Shown: one piece after another, positions 1 through 7,309 of the stretch
Layout: every line of letters begins with the position of its first letter
How positions within the stretch are numbered: position 1 is the stretch's first letter
Assembly: GCA_021775595.1 (NCBI GenBank)
Contig: JAJFHN010000047.1
Coordinates: 1-37,707 of the forward strand
DNA: 37,707 nucleotides
From: Hyphomicrobiales bacterium
GTDB lineage: Bacteria > Pseudomonadota > Alphaproteobacteria > Rhizobiales > Methyloligellaceae
Direction: 5' to 3'
Notes under the pieces: model-generated
What the model saw: only the letters and a program-made list of their open reading frames with translations
The model's database searches: none
Told to the model about the DNA's origin: nothing
Position numbers and translations under genes: made by a program

Positions 1-2
1 TC

Positions 3-374
3 GCCTCGGCCAGTCAGCCGACGCGCACGATGTTCGCCATAGAGCTTGGCCAAGACCCCTCGCTTGATGGGTTGCGCCAGCGCTGGCGCGGATTGCTCGC
101 CAAACACAATGCCGAACTCAAAGATCTGGAGATACGCTACGTCGCGATCGAGCCCGATAGCCCCAAGGCAAAGGCCCGCCTGAAGCTTATCGCCGGCCCG
201 TTTTCCAATGCCGCTGACGCCGCCACGGTGTGCGCCAAGCTGAAAGCCCGGCGGCGCTCGTGTCAGCAAACCACATTCGTCGGCAAAAAGGTCGGGAAAG
301 AAGCTGTTGCGGCCGAAAAGACCGTCTCTGCGCCAGACCTGCCCGACCGCAAGCCTAGCCGCCGCACGAATTGA
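3..374 (+). CDS. SPOR-domain protein, C-terminal part (cut by window edge)
   Basis: The frame is open to the left edge, so this is only the C-terminal part of a longer protein; its true start is outside the window. The visible part reads as a SPOR domain: an opening strand FAIELGQDPS, then a helix, then the typical second-half motif LKLIAGPFSNAADA followed by a helix with a Cys (VCAKLKARRRSC). SPOR domains bind denuded glycan strands of peptidoglycan and usually sit at the C-terminus of envelope or division proteins, which fits this position. A basic tail of about 30 residues follows the domain. The last codons overlap the 3' end of the convergent DUF2892 gene by 20 bp. Function beyond peptidoglycan binding cannot be told because the N-terminus is missing. 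Confidence 0.75.
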   Translation, partial: ASASQPTRTMFAIELGQDPSLDGLRQRWRGLLAKHNAELKDLEIRYVAIEPDSPKAKARLKLIAGPFSNAADAATVCAKLKARRRSCQQTTFVGKKVGKEAVAAEKTVSAPDLPDRKPSRRTN

Positions 375-540
375 GGCCGAGGACCCGGTAGATCGGGCAA
401 AAGCGCAACAAACCTGTGATGATCAGATAAAGACCCGCCCAGCCCCATGGCGTCTGCGGACCGGCAAACACCATGATCAAAAGGGCCACGCCTACTGGCA
501 TTCGATACCAGCGGTCGCTCAGACCGACATTTGCTTCCAC
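355..540 (-). CDS. DUF2892 (YgaP-like transmembrane) small membrane protein
   Basis: A 61-residue protein with GTG start, preceded by a purine-rich GAGAGAG stretch that can serve as ribosome binding site. It shows the full DUF2892 pattern: N-terminal NVGLSDRWYRMPVG, a hydrophobic segment, a WGWAGLYLIITGLLRF second helix, then the FCPIYRVLGLNSC ending with two cysteines. The family (also the C-terminal part of E. coli YgaP) is a two-helix inner-membrane module of unknown biochemical role, often next to rhodanese or thiol genes. Here it stands alone, with 24 bp to the downstream end of the metallopeptidase gene. Its length is normal for the stand-alone form, so it looks intact. Confidence 0.85.
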   Translation of the reverse strand: MEANVGLSDRWYRMPVGVALLIMVFAGPQTPWGWAGLYLIITGLLRFCPIYRVLGLNSCGG

Positions 541-564
541 GCGTCTCTCTCTAATCGATGCGGT

Positions 565-1509
565 TTAGAGCGACTGCGCGCCGAAGGTGTCACAGCTGTC
601 GGGCGTGCCCGACTCAAAGCCTTGGCGGAACCAGCGCACCCGCTGGGCCGATGAACCGTGCGTGAAGGCATCGGGCACGACGCGGCCTTGGGTGCGGCGC
701 TGCATCTGATCGTCGCCGATCGCGCTTGCCGCATTCAAGGCCTCTTCGATGTCGCCTTTCTCGAGAATGTTATTCGAGGCGTCGGCGCGTTTGGCCCAAA
801 CACCGGCCAAACAGTCGGCCTGAAGCTCCATCGCCACTTGAATGGCGTTGGCTTGCCGCTGGCCAGACTGCATCTTCGCCCGCTGCACCTTTTCGGAGAT
901 GCCAAGCAGAGTCTGAACGTGATGTCCGACCTCGTGCGCGATCACGTAAGCCTGGGCGAAATCGCCCGGCGCACCGAAGCGGTTCTTCAGCTGATTGTAA
1001 AACGACAGGTCGATATAGAGCTTGTGGTCGAGCGGACAGTAGAACGGTCCCATTTGCGACTGCCCAACGCCGCATGCCGAGCGCGTCATGCCGGAAAACA
1101 GCACCAGGGTCGGCGGTTGATAGGGTTTGCCGTATTTCTGCGGAAACAATTTCGTCCAAACTTCTTCGGTGTCCGCCAACACGACGGAGACGAACTTGCG
1201 CCCGTCGTCGCTCGCCTTGCGCTGTGGCGCAGGCTGTTGCGGTGTCTGGCCTGTGCTTGGCCGCGGCGTCCGTATTTCGGGCACACCGCCCTGAGACCCA
1301 CCCTGCAAGATCACGCGTGGATCGACGCCAAAGAAGAACATCAGGCCGACAATAATCAGCAAACCCATAATGCCGATGCCGCCGCCCTGGCCACCGCGGC
1401 TGCGCGGCATCGGGAAGCGTATGCCGCGACCTCTGGAAGAACCGAAGCCGCCGCTTTGTCCGCGCCGATCTTCGACATTCTTGCTTTCTCTGCGGCCACG
1501 CCACTTCAT
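565..1509 (-). CDS. ypfJ: YpfJ-family neutral zinc metallopeptidase, membrane anchored
   Basis: A 314-residue protein. ATG start with GAGAGGTG upstream. Residues 1-44 are an Arg/Gly-rich cytoplasmic leader, residues about 45-61 a single membrane segment, followed by a Pro/Gln-rich linker and the peptidase domain. The zinc site is clear: HEVGHHVQ at residues 192-199 (His192, Glu193, His196), and a downstream ELQADCLAGVWA segment supplies the third ligand region typical of the family. The pair of cysteines in the RSACG and FYCP segments is also conserved in this family. Members are called neutral zinc metallopeptidases on sequence; their substrates are unknown. The gene lies downstream of matB on the same strand, about 100 bp apart, with no obvious functional link. 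Confidence 0.92.
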   Translation of the reverse strand: MKWRGRRESKNVEDRRGQSGGFGSSRGRGIRFPMPRSRGGQGGGIGIMGLLIIVGLMFFFGVDPRVILQGGSQGGVPEIRTPRPSTGQTPQQPAPQRKASDDGRKFVSVVLADTEEVWTKLFPQKYGKPYQPPTLVLFSGMTRSACGVGQSQMGPFYCPLDHKLYIDLSFYNQLKNRFGAPGDFAQAYVIAHEVGHHVQTLLGISEKVQRAKMQSGQRQANAIQVAMELQADCLAGVWAKRADASNNILEKGDIEEALNAASAIGDDQMQRRTQGRVVPDAFTHGSSAQRVRWFRQGFESGTPDSCDTFGAQSL

Positions 1510-1612
1510 AGTTCACCTCTCAACCAAGTCATCAAATCGCCATGCAGCGGCGATGGGGCAAGTTCTGCACGCCGGCCGGCCCGAGACAAGGCAAAACCGG
1601 CCTCCACGCACT

Positions 1613-3136
1613 TCAGTCCTTCAGATAGGTATCCCGATAGGTCTCGCGCAACAGGGTCTTTTGAATTTTTCCCATCGCGTTTCTCGGCAAGGTTTCCACG
1701 AAATAGATCCGTTTGGGCTGTTTGAATTTGGCTAATCCGGCCGCAAGCGCCGACGCCACCACGCCCTCATCGAGCGGCGCATCGTCTTCGCACGCCACAA
1801 CCGCGGTCACCCCTTCGCCAAAATCGGGGTGCGGCACACCGATCACCGCTGATTCCCGCACACCCGCAATTGCATCGATCGCGGATTCGATTTCGGCCGG
1901 ATAGACATTGAGTCCGCCGCTGATGATCAAGTCCTTCAGACGCCCCTCGATCCAGACATAGCCGCTTTCATCCACCCGCCCCAGATCGCCCGTGACAAAG
2001 AAGCCATCGTCACGAAATTCACGCGCCGTGAGCCCTTCCTGTCCCCAATAACCGGCAAACACGTTTGGGCCGCGCACCTCGATCACCCCCACCTCGCCGG
2101 TGCCGCATTGCGTGCCTGTCTCATTATCGACGATGCGCAGTTCGGTGCCGGGCAATGGCAATCCGACCGATCCTGCCAAGCGGGCGCCATCATAGGGATT
2201 TGACGTGTTCATATTTGTTTCGGTCATGCCATAGCGCTCGAGCACGGCGTGACCGGTGCGTTCGGCAAATTGGTTATGGGTGTCGGGCGAAAGAGGCGCC
2301 GAGCCAGATATAAAGAGGCGCATGCCGGCGGCGCTGGCCTTATCCAGGCGCGCGCATTGCAACAGCCGGATATAATAGGTGGGAACACCCATAAAGACGC
2401 TGGTTTTCGGCAAGGCATCGACCACCTGTTCGGCATCAAATCCTGGCAACAGAAGCATTGAGGCGCCGCGCGCCATCACCGTGTTGGTGGCGGTGAAGAG
2501 GCCGTGCGTGTGATAGATCGGTAGCGCGTGCAGCAACCGGTCGCTCGCTTCAAAGCGCCAGATTTCGGCGAGCGTGTGCGCGTTAGATACCAAATTCGTG
2601 TGACTGAGCATGGCTCCCTTGGACCGGCCCGTTGTACCGGACGTATAGAGAATGGCCGCCGTGTCGTCGCCGACGCGCCGGGCGTCTGAGACGCTCGGAC
2701 TGCATTCTAACGCCAGCGCTGGCAGGCTCCCTTCACCCTCTGGCCCAAGGGTGAGAACATGGTCGACGCCATTTGCTCGAGCGGATGGTTCCAGTTTCTC
2801 GCGCGCATTCGCGGCGCAAACCAGGACGCTCGGGCGCGCATCCGCCAGGAAATAATCCAGCTCGGCCGCCGTGTAGCCAGTGTTGAGCGGCACATAGACC
2901 GCCCCTGCCCGCATCGCACCCAAATACAGCAACAGCGCGTCGCGGCATTTCGGAATTTGCGCGGCAATACGGTCGCCTGGCCCGACGCCGAGCTCGCCCA
3001 ACGCATTGGCAAGCCGACCCGCTCGTTCCGCTGCCGCACCGTAGGTCATCGCCTCGCCGCCCGGTAAAACGATAAACGGCGCGTCCGGTGCCGCTTTCAC
3101 CGTGCTGGCGAACATTTGAGAGAGCGTTTGACTCAT
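1613..3136 (-). CDS. matB: malonyl-CoA synthetase (malonate-CoA ligase)
   Basis: A 507-residue ANL-superfamily adenylate-forming enzyme. The AMP-binding motif YTSGTTGRSKG is at residues 164-174, the YGMTET motif at 302-307, the hinge region near GRLKDLI at 398-404, and the C-terminal catalytic lysine motif PRNAMGKIQK around 484-493 (Lys490). The segment RYGMTETNMNTSNPYDG is characteristic of malonyl-CoA synthetases rather than long-chain acyl-CoA ligases. It would convert malonate, ATP and CoA to malonyl-CoA in the cytoplasm. Start: ATG with GGAG 9 nt upstream. No malonyl-CoA decarboxylase (matA) or malonate transporter is adjacent, so the gene is an orphan here. Another small-acid CoA ligase is the main alternative, but the motif match makes that less likely. 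Confidence 0.88.
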   Translation of the reverse strand: MSQTLSQMFASTVKAAPDAPFIVLPGGEAMTYGAAAERAGRLANALGELGVGPGDRIAAQIPKCRDALLLYLGAMRAGAVYVPLNTGYTAAELDYFLADARPSVLVCAANAREKLEPSARANGVDHVLTLGPEGEGSLPALALECSPSVSDARRVGDDTAAILYTSGTTGRSKGAMLSHTNLVSNAHTLAEIWRFEASDRLLHALPIYHTHGLFTATNTVMARGASMLLLPGFDAEQVVDALPKTSVFMGVPTYYIRLLQCARLDKASAAGMRLFISGSAPLSPDTHNQFAERTGHAVLERYGMTETNMNTSNPYDGARLAGSVGLPLPGTELRIVDNETGTQCGTGEVGVIEVRGPNVFAGYWGQEGLTAREFRDDGFFVTGDLGRVDESGYVWIEGRLKDLIISGGLNVYPAEIESAIDAIAGVRESAVIGVPHPDFGEGVTAVVACEDDAPLDEGVVASALAAGLAKFKQPKRIYFVETLPRNAMGKIQKTLLRETYRDTYLKD

Positions 3137-3270
3137 GAGACTTCGCTCCGGGAAACAGCGATCCTGCGCCCAGCAGCCGCCAAGCGCATCGGGCCGTTAT
3201 ACACAGCCCAGGCGCGGCGTATAGGTCTTGGCGAACACGTGAAATGTGAAGCGCTTAGACGGTTTCGGTG

Positions 3271-3298
3271 CGGGCACGCGCCAAGGTGTGCCCGTTTT
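3271..3298 (+). terminator. Hairpin followed by TTTT (weak terminator candidate)
   Basis: Arms 3271-3279 and 3286-3294 pair over 9 bp (CGGGCAC/GTGCCCG plus G-T and C-G) with a 6-nt loop, followed directly by TTTT at 3295-3298. It lies on the same strand as, and 130 bp before, the stronger terminator at 3426-3463. It could be an internal structure of the same transcript rather than a terminator. Confidence 0.35.
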
Positions 3299-3425
3299 GC
3301 GGAAAACCTCATCCGCACAAGCAATTCGCGCGGAGCATGTCATCAAAGTGCAATGCATTTGAGCCAATGTCGGCTCGACCGGACACTCCAGCCCCCGGCG
3401 GAGGCGCTCGGCAGTTTCTGCGTAA

Positions 3426-3463
3426 TGAGCCTCGGCAAACCCCGCGCCGGGGCTCAGTTTTTT
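3426..3463 (+). terminator. Strong intrinsic terminator with no known upstream gene
   Basis: An 11-bp stem, TGAGCCTCGGC (3426-3436) against GCCGGGGCTCA (3446-3456) with one G-T pair, a 9-nt loop, then G and six T (3458-3463). This is a textbook Rho-independent terminator for + strand transcription. The nearest upstream gene, matB, runs the other way and begins at 3136, so the terminator implies an unannotated + strand transcript starting somewhere in 3137-3425. Confidence 0.75.
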
Positions 3464-3525
3464 GTTGCATGATTTTGGTGTGGCCGCAGGGGCGGGCAAC
3501 GAAAATCGTTGAGCCCACATAAAGA

Positions 3526-3553
3526 AGAGGGCGAGACTTTCGCCCCGCCCTCT
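3526..3553 (-). terminator. GC-rich hairpin, candidate minus-strand terminator
   Basis: An 8-bp stem AGAGGGCG/CGCCCTCT (3526-3533 and 3546-3553) with a 12-nt loop. Read on the minus strand it is followed by TTCTTTATG, a moderately T-rich tail; on the plus strand no T-run follows. It lies about 80 nt downstream of the possible small minus-strand frame at 3631-3783. Confidence 0.4.
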
Positions 3554-3630
3554 CCTAATCTCGCTATAAAGCACCGTTTCCAGCGCCCGTCCGGCGAGAT
3601 GATCCAAGTTCAGTCTGCGACCCGCAGGTC

Positions 3631-3783
3631 TCATTCTTCCCTTGGACCTGGCTCCGGTTCCATGACCACGATTTCTCGCGATCCTGGAACCTTTGCCTCG
3701 GCTCTGACCCGTCGACCGCGATTGCTCACAATCTCTAAGTCAGGGCCCGGGTCCGTAACCCGTTGTTTTTCGTCGCGTTGCAT
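3631..3783 (-). CDS. Possible 50-residue hypothetical protein
   Basis: An ATG-initiated 50-codon frame encoding a charged peptide that starts MQRDEKQRVTDPGPDLE and ends VVMEPEPGPREE. It has no signal peptide, membrane segment or recognized domain. For it: a minus-strand hairpin with T-rich tail about 80 nt downstream (3526-3553). Against it: no clear ribosome binding site, about 50% GC at third positions (low for this window), and a length easily reached by chance in GC-rich DNA. A 73-codon frame ends 9 nt upstream on the same strand (3793-4014), so the two could be remnants of one region, but neither is recognizable. Confidence 0.25.
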   Translation of the reverse strand: MQRDEKQRVTDPGPDLEIVSNRGRRVRAEAKVPGSREIVVMEPEPGPREE

Positions 3784-4226
3784 ACGACGTGATCATCGAA
3801 ACTGGCCCAGTTTCTCAGACCATGCGGCGGCGCCCCTTAGGCCTCCCGATCCCAGCTTGGGCGTCCCCAACTTCTTCGCCGAAACGAAGATGTGGTTGGC
3901 CCGCCAAGACCAGGCGTTCGGTCCGCCACCTAAGCCGCCCTCGGCAAAGTGCGACTTCGGACTTGCCGCGTCCTGATTGCGTCGACGCCCCGAAGGACGC
4001 CGTCGCAACTGCATTTTAGGTTAGTGGATTCCGTACTGTATGCTAGAGCCAAGCGCGCGCGCACGACCGGTTATCCCCGATATCCTCACAATCCACAGGC
4101 GGCTGTCGTCGCCGGCTATGCCACGGAGGCGTGCTCACGCAATTCCAACGCACCTAGGCTACCAAAAACGTCAAATCGCATATAAAACGTATTCCGATTT
4201 AGATATATATCGTTGAAGGATCACCC

Positions 4227-5396
4227 ATGATCGACCTGGTTCCCCCGCACGGCGGCAAACCCCTCAATCCTCTGCTTGCGGCTGAGGATTCGCGCAATGC
4301 AGAAGCCGACCGGGCCAAGACGCTCAAGCGCGTTGACCTTACATCGCGCGAAGTCTCCGATCTCTACATGTTTGCTATGGGCGCCTATTCGCCCCTGACC
4401 GGCTTCATGGGCAGCGACGATTGGCAGAGTTGCTGCCGCGATATGCGCGTCTCCGGCGGTCTGTTCTGGCCGATTCCCATCACATTGCCGGTCGACAAAG
4501 CAACCGCGGACGGCCTTTCTCTGGGCGAAGACGTAGCGCTCGCTGATGGCGAGTCCGGTCAGATCTGCGCAATTTTAAAGCTCGAGGAGAAATACAGCAT
4601 CGACAAGCAGGTCGAATGTGAAAGCGTCTACCGCACCAGCGACGAATCCCATCCGGGCGTTCAAAAAGTTTTAGCTCAGGGCGACGTCAATTTAGCAGGG
4701 CCTGTCACGGTATTGGACGAGGGTGATTTGCCGTCGACTTTCCCCGATCTCTATATCCGGCCCGATGAGGCGCGGCGGATTTTTCAAGACATGGGCTGGC
4801 GCCGTGTCGCGGCATTCCAGACGCGCAACCCGATGCACCGCAGCCACGAGCATCTGGTGAAGATCGCCGTCGAAGTATGTGATGGGGCGTTCATCCATCA
4901 AGTGCTGGGCAAGTTGAAGGCCGGCGATATCCCCGGCGAAGTACGCACCCAGGCCATTCAAGCAATGATCGACGGCTATTTCCGCAAGAACACCGTGATC
5001 CAAGCCGGCTATCCGATCGAAATGCGATACGCTGGTCCGCGCGAAGCGCTTCTGCATGCCGTAATCCGACAGAACTTTGGTTGTTCGCATTTAATCGTCG
5101 GTCGCGATCATGCGGGCGTCGGCGACTTTTATGGCCCTTTCGACGCGCAGAACATCTTCGATGAGCTGTGGGATGGCGCGCTCATCACCCAGCCGCTCAA
5201 GATCGACATAACATTCTACTGTAAGAAGTGCGACGGCATGGCCACGGCCAAGACCTGCCCGCATGAACCAGAAGACCACATCTCGATTTCAGGTACCCGC
5301 CAGCGCGAAATGCTGTCCAAGAACGAACCGATTCCGCCCGAATTCAGCAGGCCCGAAGTCGTCGCGGTATTGCGGGAATATTATCAAAGCCTCTAG
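4227..5396 (+). CDS. sat: Sulfate adenylyltransferase (ATP sulfurylase, single-domain Sat type)
   Basis: A 389-residue homo-oligomeric ATP sulfurylase, without a fused APS kinase domain. Seen: the PUA-like N-terminal part, QTRNPMHRSHE at residues 198-208 (QxRNPxH nucleotide motif), GRDHAGVG at 292-299, and a zinc-type cluster Cys332-x2-Cys335-x8-Cys344 with His351, followed by SGTRQREML. AAGGA lies 8 nt before the ATG. The enzyme interconverts ATP + sulfate and APS + PPi. This form is common in sulfur oxidizers and sulfate reducers, while many proteobacteria use CysDN for assimilation. With soeABC about 6.5 kb away, a sulfur-oxidation role (APS + PPi to ATP) is possible, but no aprBA is in the window, so an assimilatory role is equally open. 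Confidence 0.93.
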   Translation: MIDLVPPHGGKPLNPLLAAEDSRNAEADRAKTLKRVDLTSREVSDLYMFAMGAYSPLTGFMGSDDWQSCCRDMRVSGGLFWPIPITLPVDKATADGLSLGEDVALADGESGQICAILKLEEKYSIDKQVECESVYRTSDESHPGVQKVLAQGDVNLAGPVTVLDEGDLPSTFPDLYIRPDEARRIFQDMGWRRVAAFQTRNPMHRSHEHLVKIAVEVCDGAFIHQVLGKLKAGDIPGEVRTQAIQAMIDGYFRKNTVIQAGYPIEMRYAGPREALLHAVIRQNFGCSHLIVGRDHAGVGDFYGPFDAQNIFDELWDGALITQPLKIDITFYCKKCDGMATAKTCPHEPEDHISISGTRQREMLSKNEPIPPEFSRPEVVAVLREYYQSL

Positions 5397-5467
5397 TGCA
5401 GCCAGACCTGTCGCTGACCCAGCTTGGCTGGTAGACGGTTCCCCGCAGCCGGACTCTTGCTGTAAAC

Positions 5468-5511
5468 TTTGCAGACCAGAGCAATATCTTGCAATCCAAG
5501 CGGGCTGCAAA
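5468..5511. promoter_or_regulatory. Inverted repeat upstream of the HTH/PBP regulator
   Basis: TTTGCAG (5468-5474) and CTGCAAA (5505-5511) form perfect 7-bp arms 30 nt apart, ending 14 bp before the chosen regulator start. GCAAT also occurs twice inside (5481 and 5491). The position suits an autoregulatory operator, but no experimentally known site is matched. Confidence 0.3.
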
Positions 5512-5525
5512 CGCCACAGCGGATT

Positions 5526-6413
5526 ATGGCGCGCACAATGCCGGAATTTTTAACGACCAAGGAACTTGCCGAATTGCTCCGCATCAAGGAGCGCAAGGTT
5601 TATGATTTGGCCGCATCGGGCGAGCTGCCCTGCAGCCGGGCCATGGGCAAGTTGTTGTTTCCTCGTGATGCCGTTTCGGCGTGGGTCGCCAGTCACAGCA
5701 GCGGCTACGAGCCCGGTGTCGTTGAGGCTGATCGCCCTGCGGTGGTGCTGGGCAGTCACGATCCCTTATTGGAATGGGCCTTGCGGGAAGCTCGCAGTGG
5801 CCTTGCTGTCTTTCTTGACGGCAGTTTGGATGGCTTGGAGCGCTTCGCCGAGGGCAAGGGAATTGCGACAGGCATTCATCTGTTCGATCCCGATGCCGAT
5901 GACTGGAACCGCGTTCAAGCCGCCGCACGTTTCGACGATCAGCCCGTAGTGCTTGTTGAATGGGCCCGCCGCACGCGGGGGTTCATCACCGCGGCCGGCA
6001 ATCCAAAAAAAGTTACATCGTTTGGCGACCTTCGTGGTTGCAAAGTAGTTCCGCGTCAGCCCGAATCCGGCGCCCAACTGCTGTTTGAGCATCACACTGC
6101 CCAAGCTGGACTAAAGCTTGGCGATATCGACTTGATTGAACCCGTACGCAGTGAATCTGAGGCGGCTTTGTCAGTGCTCGAAGGCAAGGCGGACGCCGCC
6201 TTCGGCCTCGCCTGCTTGGCGGCACAATATGGCCTGGGCTTTGCTCCTCTACTGGAGGAACGCTACGACCTGCTGGTCTCGCGGCGCGACTGGTTTGAGC
6301 CGCCGTTTCAAACGCTTTTGGAGTTTTGCCGCACACCCGCCTTCCGCGATAAGGCGGTCGAACTGGGCGGCTATGATGTTACGCAGTTGGGTCGGGTTCG
6401 TTTCAACGGCTGA
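5526..6413 (+). CDS. HTH (excisionase-type) and substrate-binding-like domain fusion regulator
   Basis: About 295 residues. The N-terminal 60 residues are an excisionase-family helix-turn-helix (FLTTKELAELLRIKERKVYD, then a GELPCSRAMGKLLFPRDAV wing). The rest resembles the PBP-like domain found in molybdate-related regulators and MoeA-type proteins: GLAVFLDGSLDGL, GIHLFDPD, DLRGCKVVPRQPESGAQ, VRSESEAALSVLEGKADAAFG. It lacks a signal peptide, so it acts in the cytoplasm. Likely role, by family and position: a transcription factor sensing an oxyanion such as tungstate or molybdate. It is convergent with the tup genes, 23 bp from the tupA end, and lies downstream of sat on the same strand. Start: ATG at 5526; ATG at 5538 is equally possible, since the family usually begins just before the FLTTKE segment. 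Confidence 0.8.
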   Translation: MARTMPEFLTTKELAELLRIKERKVYDLAASGELPCSRAMGKLLFPRDAVSAWVASHSSGYEPGVVEADRPAVVLGSHDPLLEWALREARSGLAVFLDGSLDGLERFAEGKGIATGIHLFDPDADDWNRVQAAARFDDQPVVLVEWARRTRGFITAAGNPKKVTSFGDLRGCKVVPRQPESGAQLLFEHHTAQAGLKLGDIDLIEPVRSESEAALSVLEGKADAAFGLACLAAQYGLGFAPLLEERYDLLVSRRDWFEPPFQTLLEFCRTPAFRDKAVELGGYDVTQLGRVRFNG

Positions 6414-6436
6414 TCCGCTTGGCCAATTCAGCTGTC

Positions 6437-7270
6437 TCAACTTCGCGCATCGCTGGCATTCGGAAAGAACAGCTGTTTGCCGTCCATCCGGTATGCGCCG
6501 ATCGCCGCCTGACCATCGGGCCCCACAAGCCAGTCAATAAAGGTTTGCGCCAGCTTCGTGCGCACATGGGGATGTTTTTCCGGACTTATTCTGATCACGG
6601 CATATTGGTTGAAGAGGCCCGTGTCTCCCTCCAATACGATCCTATGCCTGCCCTTGTTTTTGAAGGAGATCCATGTGCCCCGGTCGGTCAAGGTATATGC
6701 GCCCATCTCCACTGCGGCGTTGATCGTCGGCCCCATGCCCGAACCCATCTCGCGGTACCATTGGCCCGAATGCTCCTTTGGATCGACGCCGGCGGAATGC
6801 CAGAGCAGCAACTCTTTTTTGTGAGTGCCTGAATTGTCACCACGCGACGCAAACGGAACACCCGCCTTCGCAATTCGGCCAAGTGCCTCGGCCGGTGACG
6901 TCTGGCCGGCAACCTTGGCTGGATCGCCTTCGGGTCCGATTAAGACGAAATCGTTGTACATCACATCAAGCCGCTTGACCCCGTAGCCCTCGGCGACGAA
7001 GGCCTCTTCGTCTGTCTTCGAATGAACCAAAAGCACATCACCGTCGCCGTTCCGCGCGTTCTGCAATGCCTGTCCCGTCCCGACGGCCACGACACGAACC
7101 TCGATACCGGTCTGTTCCGTAAAATTCGGCAGAATATGTTCGTAAAGGCCGGAGTTCTTGGTCGATGTTGTCGACTGCAACACGATGAAATTGTCATCGG
7201 CATTGGCATTCTGCATGCCTTGAGCCAGCCAAAGCATGGCCAAGCTCGCCAATACGGAAATCATTCGCAT
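6437..7270 (-). CDS. tupA: Tungstate ABC transporter, periplasmic substrate-binding protein
   Basis: 277 residues with a signal peptide (MRMISVLASLAMLWLAQG, cleavage near ANA-DD). The TupA hallmarks are present: STTSTKNSGLYEHILPNF near the mature N-terminus, GTGQALQNARNGDGDVLLVH, VMYNDFVLIGP, SRGDNSGTHKKELLLW and YTLTDRGTW. These distinguish TupA from ModA, so tungstate is the expected ligand. The start at 7270 was chosen because GAGGA lies about 10 nt upstream and a clean signal peptide follows; ATG at 7306 would add 12 charged residues in front. It is the last gene of the minus-strand tupB-tupC-tupA set, about 40 bp after tupC. Confidence 0.9.
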   Translation of the reverse strand: MRMISVLASLAMLWLAQGMQNANADDNFIVLQSTTSTKNSGLYEHILPNFTEQTGIEVRVVAVGTGQALQNARNGDGDVLLVHSKTDEEAFVAEGYGVKRLDVMYNDFVLIGPEGDPAKVAGQTSPAEALGRIAKAGVPFASRGDNSGTHKKELLLWHSAGVDPKEHSGQWYREMGSGMGPTINAAVEMGAYTLTDRGTWISFKNKGRHRIVLEGDTGLFNQYAVIRISPEKHPHVRTKLAQTFIDWLVGPDGQAAIGAYRMDGKQLFFPNASDARS

Positions 7271-7309
7271 TATTAAATCGTCCTCATTCTTACTGCCGGC
7301 AGCCATCGA

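Larger units (their letters stand above)
3137..4226. other. 1.1-kb stretch without a convincing protein gene
   Basis: Between the matB start and the sat start, both strands carry only short frames without good ribosome binding sites. The stretch does hold a strong + strand intrinsic terminator (3426-3463), a second + strand hairpin with TTTT (3271-3298), a hairpin that would suit a minus-strand transcript (3526-3553), and a possible 50-codon minus-strand frame (3631-3783). This suggests at least one unrecognized transcript. No tRNA, tmRNA, SRP RNA or RNase P signature was recognized. The last 60 bp before sat are AT-rich and contain TATAAA at 4181, a possible -10 element without a clear -35. 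Confidence 0.6.

Noticed and set aside
658-1725. A 355-codon frame antisense to the YpfJ metallopeptidase
   Set aside because: The opposite strand encodes the full metallopeptidase with its zinc motif; this frame has no recognizable content.
3268-3522. A + strand frame beginning RARAKVCPFCGKPHPHKQF, which looks like a zinc-ribbon fragment
   Set aside because: GTG start without ribosome binding site, only one CxxC pair, and the frame runs through the strong terminator at 3426-3463. Probably chance.
4070-4097. DnaA-box-like sequences (TTATCCCCG, CAATCCACA) upstream of sat
   Set aside because: Only partial matches, too few, and no origin-type genes nearby.
4190-4211. ModE-like sequence CGATTTAGATATATATCG before sat
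   Set aside because: The arms pair over only 4 bp and the match to the ModE consensus is poor.
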